NCBI GenBank assembly: GCA_012295275.1
Contig: CM022669.1
Location: 15,247,672-15,277,671, forward strand
DNA from: Chrysomallon squamiferum
Taxonomy: Eukaryota; Mollusca; Gastropoda; Neomphalida; Peltospiridae
Direction: 5' to 3'
Length of the DNA: 30,000 bases
Below the pieces are notes generated by a model. That model was not told the DNA's origin, made no database searches, and saw nothing but the letters and a program-made list of their open reading frames with translations. Positions 1 through 10,768 of this stretch are shown piece after piece. Each line of letters starts with the position of its first letter. Positions within the stretch are counted from its first letter, which is position 1. Made by a program: the position numbers and the translations under genes.

Positions 1-364
1 AAACTGCACGGTAAATATCACAGCTGTTTTATAAATAGTCTCTATTATGAACGAACCGTATTCTCCAAATCTTCAGATGTCTGCGGTATTACAGCTGTGC
101 GAGTCTGTGCCTATCAGCTAAAACATTAATGCAGTGAACTCGCCTACAAAAACGTACACGAAACATAACGTGTGTGTGCAATCACCGACACACAGATATA
201 CATATACTCACACTGTATAATGGTTATCAATCTGCATTGTAATTAATAATTTATATTGAATGAACAGCGTATTTTTTCAGTGATGTAATCCATTTAAAAT
301 ATATTGTCCTAGAAATATACGTATTGAAATCATTGAATGTTTTTGATGCTACCTTTTGTTTTTG

Positions 365-365
<1 letters not shown>
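1..365. other. Unique AT-rich sequence, no gene seen
   Basis: Non-repetitive AT-rich sequence. Two CAGCTGT motifs occur within about 75 bases, but I see no splice-flanked open frame and no RNA fold that I can support. Confidence 0.5.
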
Positions 366-423
<58 letters not shown>

Positions 424-444
424 TTCATAATCATCATCATCATC

Positions 445-510
<66 letters not shown>
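366..510. repeat. Compound microsatellite (TTTA)n-(CAT)n-(TTA)n
   Basis: About 58 bases of TTTA repeats pass into a short run of CAT/ATC triplets and then about 60 bases of TTA/ATT triplets. The junctions are abrupt. Any ORF through it (poly-Ile, poly-Tyr, LFIY repeats) is a by-product of the repeat and not a gene. Confidence 0.95.
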
Positions 511-511
<1 letters not shown>

Positions 512-1821
512 GTCAGCGAAAGAGAACGTTCGCTGTCGAATTTGTCTTAGTCCAAACTCCACAGTAAGAAAACAGTATCATCACCGTTAACCGATTCCAA
601 CAAATCTTTTCTTTCAAAATAAAATAAATTTAAAAAAAAGATTAAAAAAACCCTATCAATAACAGAATGACCTGCAGAGTATAGATCTTGCAAACATATA
701 ATTCCGATGTCATTATATAAAAAGAAGAAAAATGTCAACACGAAAATCTTCGCTTACGAAAATAACCAAATCGAGAGTAAATGTTGAAAAGATATCTTTT
801 AAAAACTGTCATCCACTTTGACGATAATCACATTTTTTTTTTTTTTTTTTTTTTATGATTATATTATAAATTCATTTTTGAAAAAGAAGCCATACGAACA
901 CATATGATTTGATATTGTTAGGTTTGCTGTTAAGTTCGGCACTCAGACGTTAACCTAATCGTTGGCTTGGAATGGAGTGGATGTCCAAAATGCTGATCAA
1001 TATTCACTTTTATATAAAATATGTCGCGCAATGAATGACGTCTTTGATCGGTTAGATTCCTCTTCCAGTTTAAACACACAGCGCTGTCTTTTCATAGACT
1101 CTGCCATCGATATCATTACTGCGATTATGGAAAAGATTTTTGACAAAGTTATATTTGCATTTGCTTTTGTAGATCGTTAGATTTGGGTCGATTGTTTGCT
1201 TTTCAGAAATCAAAAGCAAACGGAGAAATAAAAGAAACTGAATAACTAAATATATATATATATAAAAAATTAAAATCTGCAAATGATATATAAGAATAAA
1301 TGGGTTAAAAAAATGTTGAGTTCATAGTGTTAGAGAAAATTATTTCCTAAACGTTTTAGACGTAGTCAAGTTTCAGTGTTTCAAAACGTTTCGGACTTTG
1401 CAAACTTTTACAGACTTTTTCGTCTTTACTTTCTTTTCTTTAACTTCGCTCGTCTTTTTGTCTCTGCTTTCCCTGCACGTTATTTTGTTTGTCTTACCAT
1501 TCCTAAACAGCTTTAATTCAAACAACTTTTATTGCATTCCAGAGACATTTTCTTGTCTACTTTTATTTTCTTTTTCTTTCTTTCTTTTTTTCTATTTTAT
1601 TTCGCAAAGTTAACAGTATCAAACCCGATATATTATGCGTTCTCCATTGATTTCAGTCAAAAAGCCACACCTTACCAAAACGACATTAACTATTAAAAGT
1701 CTCGAAATACCCGCACTTTCGACTATTATCACAGCCAGCATGACAAATAACACGCACAGTTCATACATATCGTATCTGAAGTGAACAGAGAGGTGTGTGC
1801 GACTAAGAACAAAAACCAGAG
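511..1821. other. Unique AT-rich sequence with a T22 tract
   Basis: No convincing coding exon. It contains an uninterrupted T22 tract at 833-854, a short (TA)n near 1251-1263 and a pyrimidine-rich stretch around 1400-1600. Short ORFs here have no recognisable features. Confidence 0.5.
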
Positions 1822-2253
1822 TCAATTGAAAGATCTCACAAACAGACCATTTGTACGTATTTCACGCCGTTCTGACAAGTCTTTACGTTTGATCTTGTTT
1901 CGCAAAGTCAAATTCTTGTATACACGCCTGTGAGCCGGCTTCAATAAATAATCAATTGGCCTACATGCTATTGGCAACGGATAAGTGGTCTGTACATGTG
2001 TATACAAGAAAGTTCTGTTTTCCTGAATCACCATAATACGTGGGAAACACCACGGCACAATTGCCGCCTGGCTTTTGAACTTTTTTTTTTTTCTCTCTGT
2101 TAGAGATTCGAGTGGATTTGCATACGAAGACGACAGCGTCGAGTGATACTGCACAGGAGCTGAGAAAATAACAGAAACGCTGAAATCGACTGCAGAAAGT
2201 GCTTCACGAAAGCTTAGATTTATACACATTCTCCGCCGAGAAATTTTCGTCAT
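1822..2253 (-). CDS. Hypothetical ORF of 143 codons, probably not a real gene
   Basis: The minus strand is open for 187 codons (2385-1822), with the first in-frame ATG at 2253, giving 143 residues. The protein is basic, with an RRR cluster near the N-terminus, a KKKK run encoded by an A-tract, and a lysine/arginine-rich C-terminal third. I see no signal peptide, membrane segment or family motif. The local sequence is somewhat richer in GC than its flanks, which lowers the chance stop rate. A near-palindromic element (1913-2010) lies inside the frame, so it may simply be an open stretch of repeat-derived DNA. It could also be a lineage-specific gene. Confidence 0.15.
   Translation of the reverse strand: MTKISRRRMCINLSFREALSAVDFSVSVIFSAPVQYHSTLSSSYANPLESLTERKKKKFKSQAAIVPWCFPRIMVIQENRTFLYTHVQTTYPLPIACRPIDYLLKPAHRRVYKNLTLRNKIKRKDLSERREIRTNGLFVRSFN
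1913..2010. repeat. 98-bp element with perfect 13-bp terminal inverted repeats
   Basis: TTCTTGTATACAC at 1913-1925 is the exact reverse complement of GTGTATACAAGAA at 1998-2010, with 72 bases between. Pairing stops at both outer ends. No obvious target-site duplication flanks it (caaa on the left, agtt on the right). This is the size of a very small MITE or a hairpin-forming element; its identity is unknown. Confidence 0.5.
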
Positions 2254-2385
2254 GGAGATTCGGTTATCGGCAATAAAATATTTATTTTTTATTGAAGTGA
2301 TTGCGTTATCGTTATTTATGATTAAAGGTGCATGCTGGGCCGGTACCCTTCGTCTATTTACATAATGCAAACCGATATTGTGCAA

Positions 2386-3382
2386 AGAAATAGAAACGAA
2401 TGTAATGTATGGTGTGTTTTTTTTTAAATGTTGACAGTTTTATGATTTAATGACTGAGCTCTAGCGCTGAGGTGGAAAGGTGAGTCGATAACTGGCTGAT
2501 GTTGTTAGCGGAATAAAAATGAATCGTTTGATAAAGGAGCCGGTTGAGATAAAGAATAAGCGAAAGCATGGGTGAACGAATGAAATATTGAGTTTGTGAA
2601 TAATGCATGAATAAAGTAAAAGGCATAATAACAATAAAAATTGGCGCTTCAATAAGTCTGTGATTTAAAGAGCATAATGCTACATTTTGTTTACAACAAA
2701 AACTAAAAAGTAAAATGCATTATCCATTTAATCAACCTCCCCCAACATATTATTCTTTTAATCATGCTCTGAGTCATTCTGACTGTAAGCAAACCTATTA
2801 CCAAATAAGTAGTTAATATATATATATAATCCGTCATATTTAATACAGTTATGTGGATACGAGCGTGCATTTAAATGCACGTACGTGAGTCATAACGTGT
2901 GTTTAGCGTGGGTGTATGTCTGTGTCTGTTTTTATGATTCCAAACCAAGAAAATAAATAAGCAAGTCATAAAACTTACAGACTACACATAAAGTAATAAA
3001 AGGGGGAAAAAAAAGTTAATTAAAGTCATATAGAAAACAATGTTTAGTATTATAATGCATCTAAATGAGAGAAGAAATATTATCTTCTTCTAGTTTAATG
3101 TATTGAAAACGATTTACACGTGTAGATTTAACTCGACACAAGAGCCAGCGTAGCGTGTTAGTCAAAAATCGCGCACTGGTAATTATAACAGGCACTCGCC
3201 TCGTCCTAGCAGACGGGTTCACAGTATTTGACTATCATGAATACGCAAAACTCGCCAGCCTATTATTCTGTTCTCCCCGATGGAATATCATTTCAATCAT
3301 ACGACTTGCTCGAAAGCTAATACAGTTGTACAAACAAATTGCCGATATGCATTCTGCCATCGAGCGACTTAATTACTGGTCT
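2386..3382. other. Unique sequence, no gene seen
   Basis: AT-rich and largely non-repetitive. It contains a perfect 18-bp palindrome at 2864-2881 (CGTGCATTT and its complement) and a (TA)n stretch near 2817-2827. A plus-strand frame at 3155-3487 is open but begins with GTG, not ATG, and shows no family features. Confidence 0.45.
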
Positions 3383-3814
3383 TCATATGTCATTCTGTCG
3401 AATGTTCAAAGCAAACATTTCGTCATATTCAATAAAAATAAAAAAATGTACTGTATTATACAGGAACAGAAGACGACGAGAGAATAAAGTAGATTCGACA
3501 TTAATATCGCCTGTTACTAAAGATAAAATTACCGAGAAGAAAAGCAAGAGGAAATAATAATAAACGCCACACACGACATCGTCAGAGGAAATGTATGCAT
3601 AATTCTTACAACGAAGGGTAAAAATAAATTGCTGCCGAACTGTTTGAGGTTTGTTTTTCAGCCTGTGCACAAGAGAACACGTTAATAATATTTTACATAA
3701 TTCCGATAGTGATGCGTAATATTTCCCGTACTTTACGGCGTCTAAAACATTCACGGTATACGCACAGTGCAGCCAAACAGTGCATCGGAAAACAGTAAAA
3801 TTCAATCGCTGCAT
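3383..3814 (-). CDS. Hypothetical ORF of 143 codons with one membrane-like segment
   Basis: ATG-initiated frame on the minus strand, 143 residues. A strongly hydrophobic stretch at about residues 84-100 (YYYFLLLFFSVILSLV) resembles a transmembrane helix, and the C-terminus is also hydrophobic and aromatic. Cysteines are scattered without an obvious pattern. No family is recognised. The length is only mildly unexpected for the base composition, and no splice or promoter signal supports it, so chance is likely. Confidence 0.15.
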   Translation of the reverse strand: MQRLNFTVFRCTVWLHCAYTVNVLDAVKYGKYYASLSELCKILLTCSLVHRLKNKPQTVRQQFIFTLRCKNYAYISSDDVVCGVYYYFLLLFFSVILSLVTGDINVESTLFSRRLLFLYNTVHFFIFIEYDEMFALNIRQNDI

Positions 3815-4676
3815 CGGTGTATGTTACCCTTGTGAGCACCTTACTTACTACAGGGGTGATTAAAACCAGCATTGCAGCCTGGGATCGATACGGCTAATCA
3901 AATTAAGCGACAGTGGTTGCATTAAAGGCAAGAGTGCGTTTTCCCGCTGGGCCAGAGAGAAGAGTTCGGAATAAAAAATGTTGCCCGTATCACGGCATGC
4001 TCAGAGGATTTGAGTCAATTGCTGAACGTGTGATGAAAAGTAAAGCCCACACTCTTGGTTATAAGCAGATAAATAAACTGATCGGCGTCCGGTAAGCGGA
4101 TGAAAGAGGCGAGAAACTGGTCAAGGTTTTCAGAAAGATACGACTGCTGCAAACTTTGCCTGACCATAAAAGCAAGATTTGTTTTTGATTGGAGCACTCA
4201 AGAAAAATCCCTCGTACGTAACGATTAATTCGTCTTGTGCTAAAGTTTTTAAAAAATAAAATAAAATAATAAAAGTTCATTGTATTGACATTATGAATAA
4301 TTCGTCACATAAGATGAATAATTCGGTTTAGTTAAGGTTTTAAACTTCAAGATAAAGTTCATAATACCGAATTTCATGAATAACACAGCTAAGCATACAG
4401 ATTTAAAGTCCAAGTGATTAGTGATTTATGATTAAGCTCGTAAGTGATAAATTAGTTATGTCATGGCTAAGTTCATGTATCTTGCCGTACATTTGTAACT
4501 AGATATCAGTTCTGAGACATGACAGGTCTGTTCTTCTCAGCACACACTGGACTATTTTCCCGTTCAAGCCGATATCCGCTATAGTTTACCAATATCTGGA
4601 TGTCGATAATATATTTTTATATTTTTGCTAATCAACAAGAGTATCTTATTGTATTATTTCAATCGCTTATTGAGTA
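3815..4676. other. Unique sequence, no gene seen
   Basis: Around 3830-3960 a GC-richer patch (ending in tttcccgctgggcc) has T-arm-like pieces but no complete tRNA or SINE structure. The rest is AT-rich without a supported feature. Confidence 0.4.
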
Positions 4677-4845
4677 TATATGTATGTGTATGATTGTATT
4701 TATTATGTATATGTGTGTGCGTGCGTATATACATGTATGCATGTATGTACGTATGTACGTATGTATGTATGTACGTATGTATGTATGTACGTATGTATGT
4801 ATGTACGTACGTATGTATGTATGTATATATGAAAGTATGTATCTG
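4677..4845. repeat. (GTAT)n/(GTAC)n microsatellite
   Basis: Long run of ATGT/GTAT tetranucleotides with regular GTAC substitutions giving ATGTACGT steps. Translations of it (MYVC repeats) are not genes. Confidence 0.95.
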
Positions 4846-5529
4846 TATACATGTAAATGCTACCTTAAAAGAGTATTAATCCAAAAAAAAGTTTAGCGAT
4901 GTCGTTAAGCCAATATTAATTCCTTCTTGATTTTAATGAGTTTAACTAGTGATATTTAACATATTAATGAAACCTTCAGCATTCGACTAAACTTTTCGAT
5001 ACGTTATTATGTATTTCACAGCAAAGATTCAAACAACTGTAAATTTAAATAGGTTTTTAAAATCCTGGCTTTTTATAACACGTATTCATGACTTAAGAGC
5101 AAAACCGGCAGGTCATGAATAAGTAAACAGTTATCTGACAAAACATATCAGAGTTTCGATGGAACAACAAAAGTTTCACGTGTCTGAAACATTCACCACA
5201 GTTAGATAAAACCAAATATGGTGAACACTCTTAACAAATCGAGCGGAAAGTAGATAAGTTGAAAACGTTCAGTTGGGGTAAAATGTCAGTAGACATAAAA
5301 CGATTAAAATTTGCAGTCCATTCAACACTGGCGTACTTACGTTAGTTTTGGACAGCGAGTTTTGAGAATAAAGGTGCCGCGAAATTCTCAGTAATTAATA
5401 GGTATTGTATGTGCGGGTAAAAACTGTGCATATCTTCTTAACAGTTTTCACAGCAGTCTACATGTTCAGCATCTGTGTTAATGAAGACGTTTTCTTTACT
5501 GTATTTATTATAATTGCCACCAGTTAAAT
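4846..5529. other. Unique AT-rich sequence, no gene seen
   Basis: No repeats, exons or RNA genes that I can support. Confidence 0.45.
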
Positions 5530-5965
5530 TTGCTATATCTGGCTATAATCTTGTTATATCTTAATATATCTTGCTATGCATTGCAATATCTTCATATATC
5601 TTTATATATCTATCTTTATCTGATTATACCTTGTTATATCTAGTTATATCTTATTTATATCTCTCTATATTGTGTTATAATTTTAGTATATCTTGTTATA
5701 TCTTGGTATATCTTGGTATATCTCGCTATATCTTACTATATCTTGTTATATCTTACTATATCTCGCTATATTTTGTTATATCTTGGTACGTCTTGCTATA
5801 CTGTTATACATGGCGATGTCTTTTTACATCTTACAAATTCTCGTTACGTCTTGCTGTTTTTGCTGTTTCGCTATATTTTGCTTTATCTGATTATATCTTG
5901 TTTTGTTTTGCTATATCTTACTGCATAGTGCAATATCTTGTTATGTATTGTTATATGTTTCTACA
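5530..5965. repeat. Diverged 10-bp minisatellite (TATATCTTGN)n
   Basis: About 430 bases made of variants of TATATCTTGT, TATATCTTGG, TATATCTCGC and TATATCTTAC. Copies are most regular at 5690-5790 and decay at both edges. A period of 10 is not a multiple of 3, so all three plus frames are read in turn, which explains overlapping Tyr/Leu/Ile/Ser-rich ORFs that are not genes. The fixed 10-bp spacing places each unit about one helical turn from the next. Confidence 0.85.
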
Positions 5966-7170
5966 GCTTGCATTATCTTGCTGTAACGAAAACAAAATTA
6001 TTAATGTGATTGTTAAATAAATGACTAGCGATAAAATTATCTTTCTTTTCACGCCAGGAATTAATTTCATTTTGACAGATACTGTTATATTGTTATATCC
6101 TTAATTTACTGAATGTATAATGAATTTTATCCACACAAATCAAAATACATATGTTCATTCATCACAATATTTTATAGATCTGAATAAATTAAGAGAAATC
6201 TCTACCATATCAGTGTACAAGTAAAGAAACAAAAATGAAAAAAAAATACTACTGAACATAATTCATTCATTACACTTCTGAGTGTATCGAAAATAAGGTT
6301 AATAACCTCTGTTAACCTTAATATTTAGGACAATTAATTGATAAAAAAAAAAATAAAAAATAAAAATAAAAACATTAAATAATGTTCATTACGCAAAATA
6401 AGGCATCAAATTTCCAATACATAAAATATTTTGTGAAAACATTATAGGTTGTTTGGTCATCATTTGCGTTATGTTTAGTTTCTAAAAATGTCAGTGGTGT
6501 TTACAATAAATAAAACTATAACAACACATTTTACCTAACCGAATGAAGCATCGCTCGCGACCTGCTTTTAATAAGCTTGAATAGAGCATAAAATATTTCA
6601 AAAAATTACTTGGATCGTTTGTAATATAATACGTGTTTGCAGGATTGTTCACTGACTAATACTTTCACGGTTTCACTACGTTTATTCGATATCTTTATAC
6701 AAATATTTAGCACAAAAAAAATGTAATGTGCATACTTTTTATTTTATTGCCTCTAATCAAAAGCTATAATGTAACGTAAAGCTTATTTTTAGAGATCGAT
6801 GCATGGTAACTTACGGAGCTAATTTTCGACTGGCTAATTACACTAGTGATAAAAAAAAAAAATCAATGCCTGGAAGAAGCCATAATTCATCGAATCCGCT
6901 GACACGAATCGATCCATTATGCCTCGGGATAGGGCCACTTCAAAGAGCAAATTATTTCCTATGAAATGGTTGCAGGGGACATTTAGAAAACAACCTTTGA
7001 CTTTGTATTATTAAGACTGTCTAACATTTATTTGTACTCGTTTCATTCTGAATAATAAAAAAAAAAAAAAGAGAGAAAGAAAAAGCCACTGAAGAGCCTG
7101 ACAGAGGTGTTCGCTAAGCTTCAAATGTTAAACGGGATTAAGACGTTAATTGAATGTCTAGACTTCTACA
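5966..7170. other. Unique AT-rich sequence, no gene seen
   Basis: A 9-bp inverted repeat (TAAGGTTAA at 6294-6302, TTAACCTTA at 6312-6320) forms a small potential hairpin. There are A-rich runs at 6340-6370 and 7055-7085. No coding evidence. Confidence 0.45.
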
Positions 7171-7498
7171 ATTACATCAAATTAAAGTCTTCATTCAGCA
7201 GTTTAACATGGGATAAGTACTGGACTGGACAACGAAATGACCATTCCGCGAAACTCTCTTTTAAACAGATGCCGTCTTCAATTGGTTTTAATATATTAGT
7301 TTTCAAAAAATTTGTCCTGAGCCCCGAGTCCATAATTACAGCAAATTAAAATCCCCAGTCAACAGTTTAATACAGTCGAAAGACTTTACTAGACAACGAA
7401 ATGACCATTGTGTGAAACTTTCTTTTAAACAGATGTTAACTTGAATTGGGTTTAATAAATTACTGTTCCCAAATGTGTGCTTAACTATTATATTACAC
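7171..7498. repeat. Diverged tandem duplication, two ~164-bp units
   Basis: Unit 1 starts at 7171 (ATTACATCAAATTAAA) and unit 2 at 7335 (ATTACAGCAAATTAAA). Identical blocks occur at corresponding places: acaacgaaatgaccatt (17 bases) and tcttttaaacagatg (15 bases), with diverged sequence between them. Two copies only. The uneven pattern of conserved blocks suggests an old duplication. An 80-codon frame covering unit 1 is not retained in unit 2, so it is unlikely to be a protein repeat. Confidence 0.8.
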
Positions 7499-7585
7499 AG
7501 AATTCAAATCTTTAAACGTGACCTTAAACTGCGTATCGGTCTAGACTTTAATTTATAACTGAATTAAAGATGGGTGGGGGTATGT

Positions 7586-7700
<115 letters not shown>

Positions 7701-7760
7701 AGCTAAGTTATTTAAATTATACTCTTTTTTTTTAAGACGAGCGTTAGTAAAATGTATACG

Positions 7761-7860
7761 TGTTTATGTATGTGTGTGTGTGTGTATGTACGTATGTAGA
7801 TAGGTATTTAGGTATATGTGTTTAAGTATGTGTTTGTATATAAATTATATATACGTACAC
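7761..7860. repeat. TG/GTAT-rich simple sequence
   Basis: A (TG)n stretch grades into imperfect GTAT/TTTA repeats. Confidence 0.7.
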
Positions 7861-8405
7861 AAACGTACACATACAACACAGATATATTATATACACACAG
7901 AGTAATAATATTATTATCATGTACCGGACATCAATAGACCACTTTCGTCAACGAAAAAAGAAAAGAAAGAAAAAAGTGTACATTAAACGCACTTTCCTCA
8001 TACGACATACACTAAAGGCAAACAACAAAACGCAGTTCTGTTCAGGTGAATAGTCGTGTCAGTTTATGATTTCTCATGCACGTCAGTGTATCCAGGTGAA
8101 CAATTAATCCACCGTATTTACTCAGTTAACACCCGCGTTATCAGCGTATGTGAATCACTGTCCTTACTCCCAGCAAACACAGACACTTCGCCGTCTCATT
8201 CAGTGACAGATGTCATCAACAGTTACAAACATCTGCCGCTGACAAAAGCACGACTGTATTACCCAACAGACTAACATCCTCGCCTAATGACCACGTTGTC
8301 CTCGTTTCTCAAATCATTTACTTATTTTCGCAGCGGGAAAAAATCGCCTTTTTTTTTTTTTTTTTTTGCGGTAAACGGGACGACGGGGAAATTTAGCTTT
8401 GTTAA
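7861..8405. other. GC-richer unique sequence, no supported gene
   Basis: Balanced composition compared with its surroundings. It includes two CAGGTGAA boxes at about 8044 and 8092 and a T19 tract at 8349-8367. A frame at 8056-8274 opens with GTG after an in-frame stop and has no acceptor, so I do not call a gene. It could be regulatory. Confidence 0.35.
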
Positions 8406-8807
8406 TCAAACAACGGTCGTCGTTCTGTCCAGGTCTTTGTTCGCTGACCACGCTCTGTGCATTGTCCGTGGCATAATTGCGGCTGCCTGGGAACAATGAA
8501 AAACAAATTCATAATCACACCTTGAACTAAAAGACGAGCGGAGTCTCTTGTAATGGTTGGTTATGGGGAAAAAGTGCGGAGTCGCCGAGCTGTTGGTGTT
8601 TTGGCAGGAAATTGCGGGCGTTATGACTATCGACCAAAACTTCGCGTCGTTCATTACCAGTGAAATATAATCTTGTTTCTCGATTACTCGTTTTGACAAT
8701 AGGTTGTTACCTTCGAGGTGTATTGACTGAGAAATTATTTCACAGCTTTTTAACACACAACAAAAATAAAAATAAATAAAAACGATTAGAATAATGCGCG
8801 AATGCAT
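8406..8807 (-). CDS. Hypothetical 133-residue ORF with signal-peptide-like N-terminus
   Basis: ATG-initiated frame on the minus strand. Residues 1-22 (MHSRIILIVFIYFYFCCV...) form a hydrophobic stretch with one arginine near the start, followed by KSC, which would fit a secretory signal. The remainder is hydrophilic with a few cysteines and mixed codon use. No family is recognised. A frame this long is only marginally unexpected by chance at this composition, and the hydrophobic start is encoded partly by a TTTAT/TTTTG-like simple stretch (plus strand 8761-8780), so it may be spurious. Confidence 0.2.
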   Translation of the reverse strand: MHSRIILIVFIYFYFCCVLKSCEIISQSIHLEGNNLLSKRVIEKQDYISLVMNDAKFWSIVITPAISCQNTNSSATPHFFPITNHYKRLRSSFSSRCDYEFVFHCSQAAAIMPRTMHRAWSANKDLDRTTTVV

Positions 8808-8828
8808 AATATTTACAGACTAATAATG

Positions 8829-8880
8829 CTGTGCATGATGTAATGGTTAGGATATCTGTGTTGCAAGTATTTGTAGTGGG
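8829..8880 (+). repeat. Truncated tRNA-like head, probable SINE remnant
   Basis: The stretch with gtaatggttaggat resembles a tRNA A box and D arm. ctgtgttgcaagtat resembles an anticodon arm and tagtgggttt the start of a T arm, after which the sequence degenerates into T8 and A-rich DNA. It cannot form a complete cloverleaf, so it is not a functional tRNA. This is consistent with a 3'-truncated tRNA-derived SINE. Confidence 0.35.
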
Positions 8881-9739
8881 TTTTTTTTAAAAACACAATG
8901 GATGCATTATTAGAATTCAGAAAAGTATTATTGTGTTCACACAAATGAGAAAAACGAGGTCACTCTGGCCGTGCTTGGATCTGTGACAAATATAAACAGT
9001 TGAATAATGTAGATTATTGCTTTTTGAATGTGTGCGTGCGTGTGTGTGTATGTGTGTTGATGTGTTTGTACGTACGTATGATTGTATGTATATAATTTAT
9101 ATGTGAAGGTGTTCCTGTTAGGCTATTTCCCATTCCAACTAGTGCCCTACGATTGGATTTCTAAAGTCCATAGATATGTATATATATATATTTGTTATCT
9201 ACGTAGTATTGCAATATACGTTATAAAATGTTTATAACGTTGTTCCGTTCTATATCTTTTCAATGATTCAAGCAACGATATTTCTGACTGAGATTATTTC
9301 TTTAAAACAACAGATACCTCTGAGCATTATTATTTATTATTAATTCCACTATCACTCGTGCAGTGGGGAAAAAAGTGCTATTTATATACCCACGTGCATA
9401 CTTACCGCGATTCTTTAATATTCTAATTGTTGTTCGGGTTTATTCTTCTCTTTTTTTTATTATTATTATTATTTTTTTTTTTTTTTATGTTCGGTATAAA
9501 ATAGACTATATTTTGTTATTCAGTAAAAAATTCATATATATATATATATATATATATTATTTTCATTGTTGTTGTTCTCGTTTGAAAATTTATGACCGTC
9601 ACTGTCATTGTTAATTTCTATTCAGTTCAAAAATGTGTATGCTACGCGTTATTTAACCATTCCCAGGCTTAGCGCTGACCATAAAAAGGTGTGAAACAGC
9701 CGAAGCATTAAAGTATTAATCCCAAGGGAAATATTGATG
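8881..9739. other. Unique AT-rich sequence with short simple repeats
   Basis: Contains TG/GTAT repeats at about 9030-9100, an ATT/T-rich run at 9451-9486 and (TA)n at about 9535-9557. No gene is supported. Confidence 0.45.
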
Positions 9740-9865
9740 ATTAACAAGTGCACGTATGCATAACGGTAAAGTCATCATATATTTATGCTATCGTATACAC
9801 CTGTTATGAATACCGTTACGTAATACATACTTATTAATGTCGTTATGCCGTGTACACTTGTTAAT
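9740..9865. repeat. Cluster of three copies of a ~26-bp motif, one inverted
   Basis: The left copy (9740-9765, minus orientation) and the right copy (9841-9865, plus orientation, cgttatgccgtgtacact...) are nearly exact reverse complements and could form a ~25-bp hairpin stem with a 75-base loop. A third, more diverged plus-orientation copy sits between them (ttatgctatcgtatacacc... near 9785-9812). Confidence 0.6.
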
Positions 9866-10122
9866 AATGTATTATAATACACAAACGTATTAATTCAAAA
9901 TTTTGTTTAAGTATTTCGATTAAGTAAAAAAAAACATGAATATTTTAGTTGTTTAGTGCTAAATGTGTGTTGTTATTTTTATTTCGGTTCTGTTTCATTA
10001 TTTCTGTATTTTATTATAACCCAGAGAATGATTAGAATCTGCTAAAACCTTTTCTCACGTAAAAAATAGTTTTATCATAATCATCAGTACCGTCATTATC
10101 ATTTTATCATTTTCGTAATCTT

Positions 10123-10284
10123 GCAATATTTATTATTATCATCATTACAGTTATTATTATTATTATTATTATTTTTAATATTATTAATTTTATTATTAAT
10201 AATATTATTATTATTATTATTTTTAATATTATTATTATTATTTTTAATATTATTATTATTATTTTTATTATTATTTTTATTTTA

Positions 10285-10338
<54 letters not shown>

Positions 10339-10394
10339 TTTAATATTATTATTATTATTATTTTTAATATTATTATTATTATTATTATTTTATT
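10123..10394. repeat. TTA-rich block with TTTTTAATATTA variants
   Basis: About 270 bases of TTA triplets interrupted by recurring TTTTTAATATTA segments. Poly-Leu translation is an artefact. Confidence 0.95.
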
Positions 10395-10707
10395 AACGGT
10401 AACATTTCTGAATAATTACTTGACGATATTAATTAGGAAAACGACTGTACTGCTGCTATAAACAAAAGGTTTTCTCTAACACAGAAGTCAGCTAACAACA
10501 ACACAACTAATATGCTCTGGAAACGTGGAAAGTAAGTTAACGACAGTTAACATGTGGACTTCGTAGTTAGGAAGGAAATGAAGATGAACGTTTACGTCGT
10601 AAGAAAAACAGGTTTATATTTTCACCTCTGATCAAAACTGAATAAGAAATGTATGTTGATTTATTACGATGACAACAAGCAACTATGTACAGCAGAAAGG
10701 TATAATA
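10395..10707. other. Unique sequence, no gene seen
   Basis: No feature that I can support. Confidence 0.4.
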
Positions 10708-10768
10708 ATAAGAAGAAGAATAAGAAGAAGAAGAAGAAGAAGAAGGAGAGGAAGAAGAAGAAGAAATA
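10708..10768. repeat. (AAG)n purine tract
   Basis: AAG/AGA triplets with few interruptions, followed by A-rich AAAATA sequence to about 10890. Confidence 0.85.

Noticed and set aside
324-590. Ile/Tyr/Leu-rich ORFs over simple repeats
   Set aside because: They are translations of (TTTA)n and (TTA)n; the same applies to the Ser-Leu, Arg-Glu, Met-Tyr-Val-Cys and poly-Leu frames over the other microsatellites.
3155-3487. 110-codon plus-strand frame
   Set aside because: Begins with GTG, has no acceptor, overlaps an equally unsupported minus-strand frame and matches no known family.
3829-3960. tRNA- or SINE-like patch with tttcccgctgggcc and gggatcgatacgg
   Set aside because: Fragments resemble T arms, but no A box at proper spacing and no pairing arms could be found on either strand.
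9399-9410. Minus-strand donor gcg|gtaagtat
   Set aside because: Perfect donor consensus, but the upstream sequence is AT-rich with no open frame or acceptor at exon distance.
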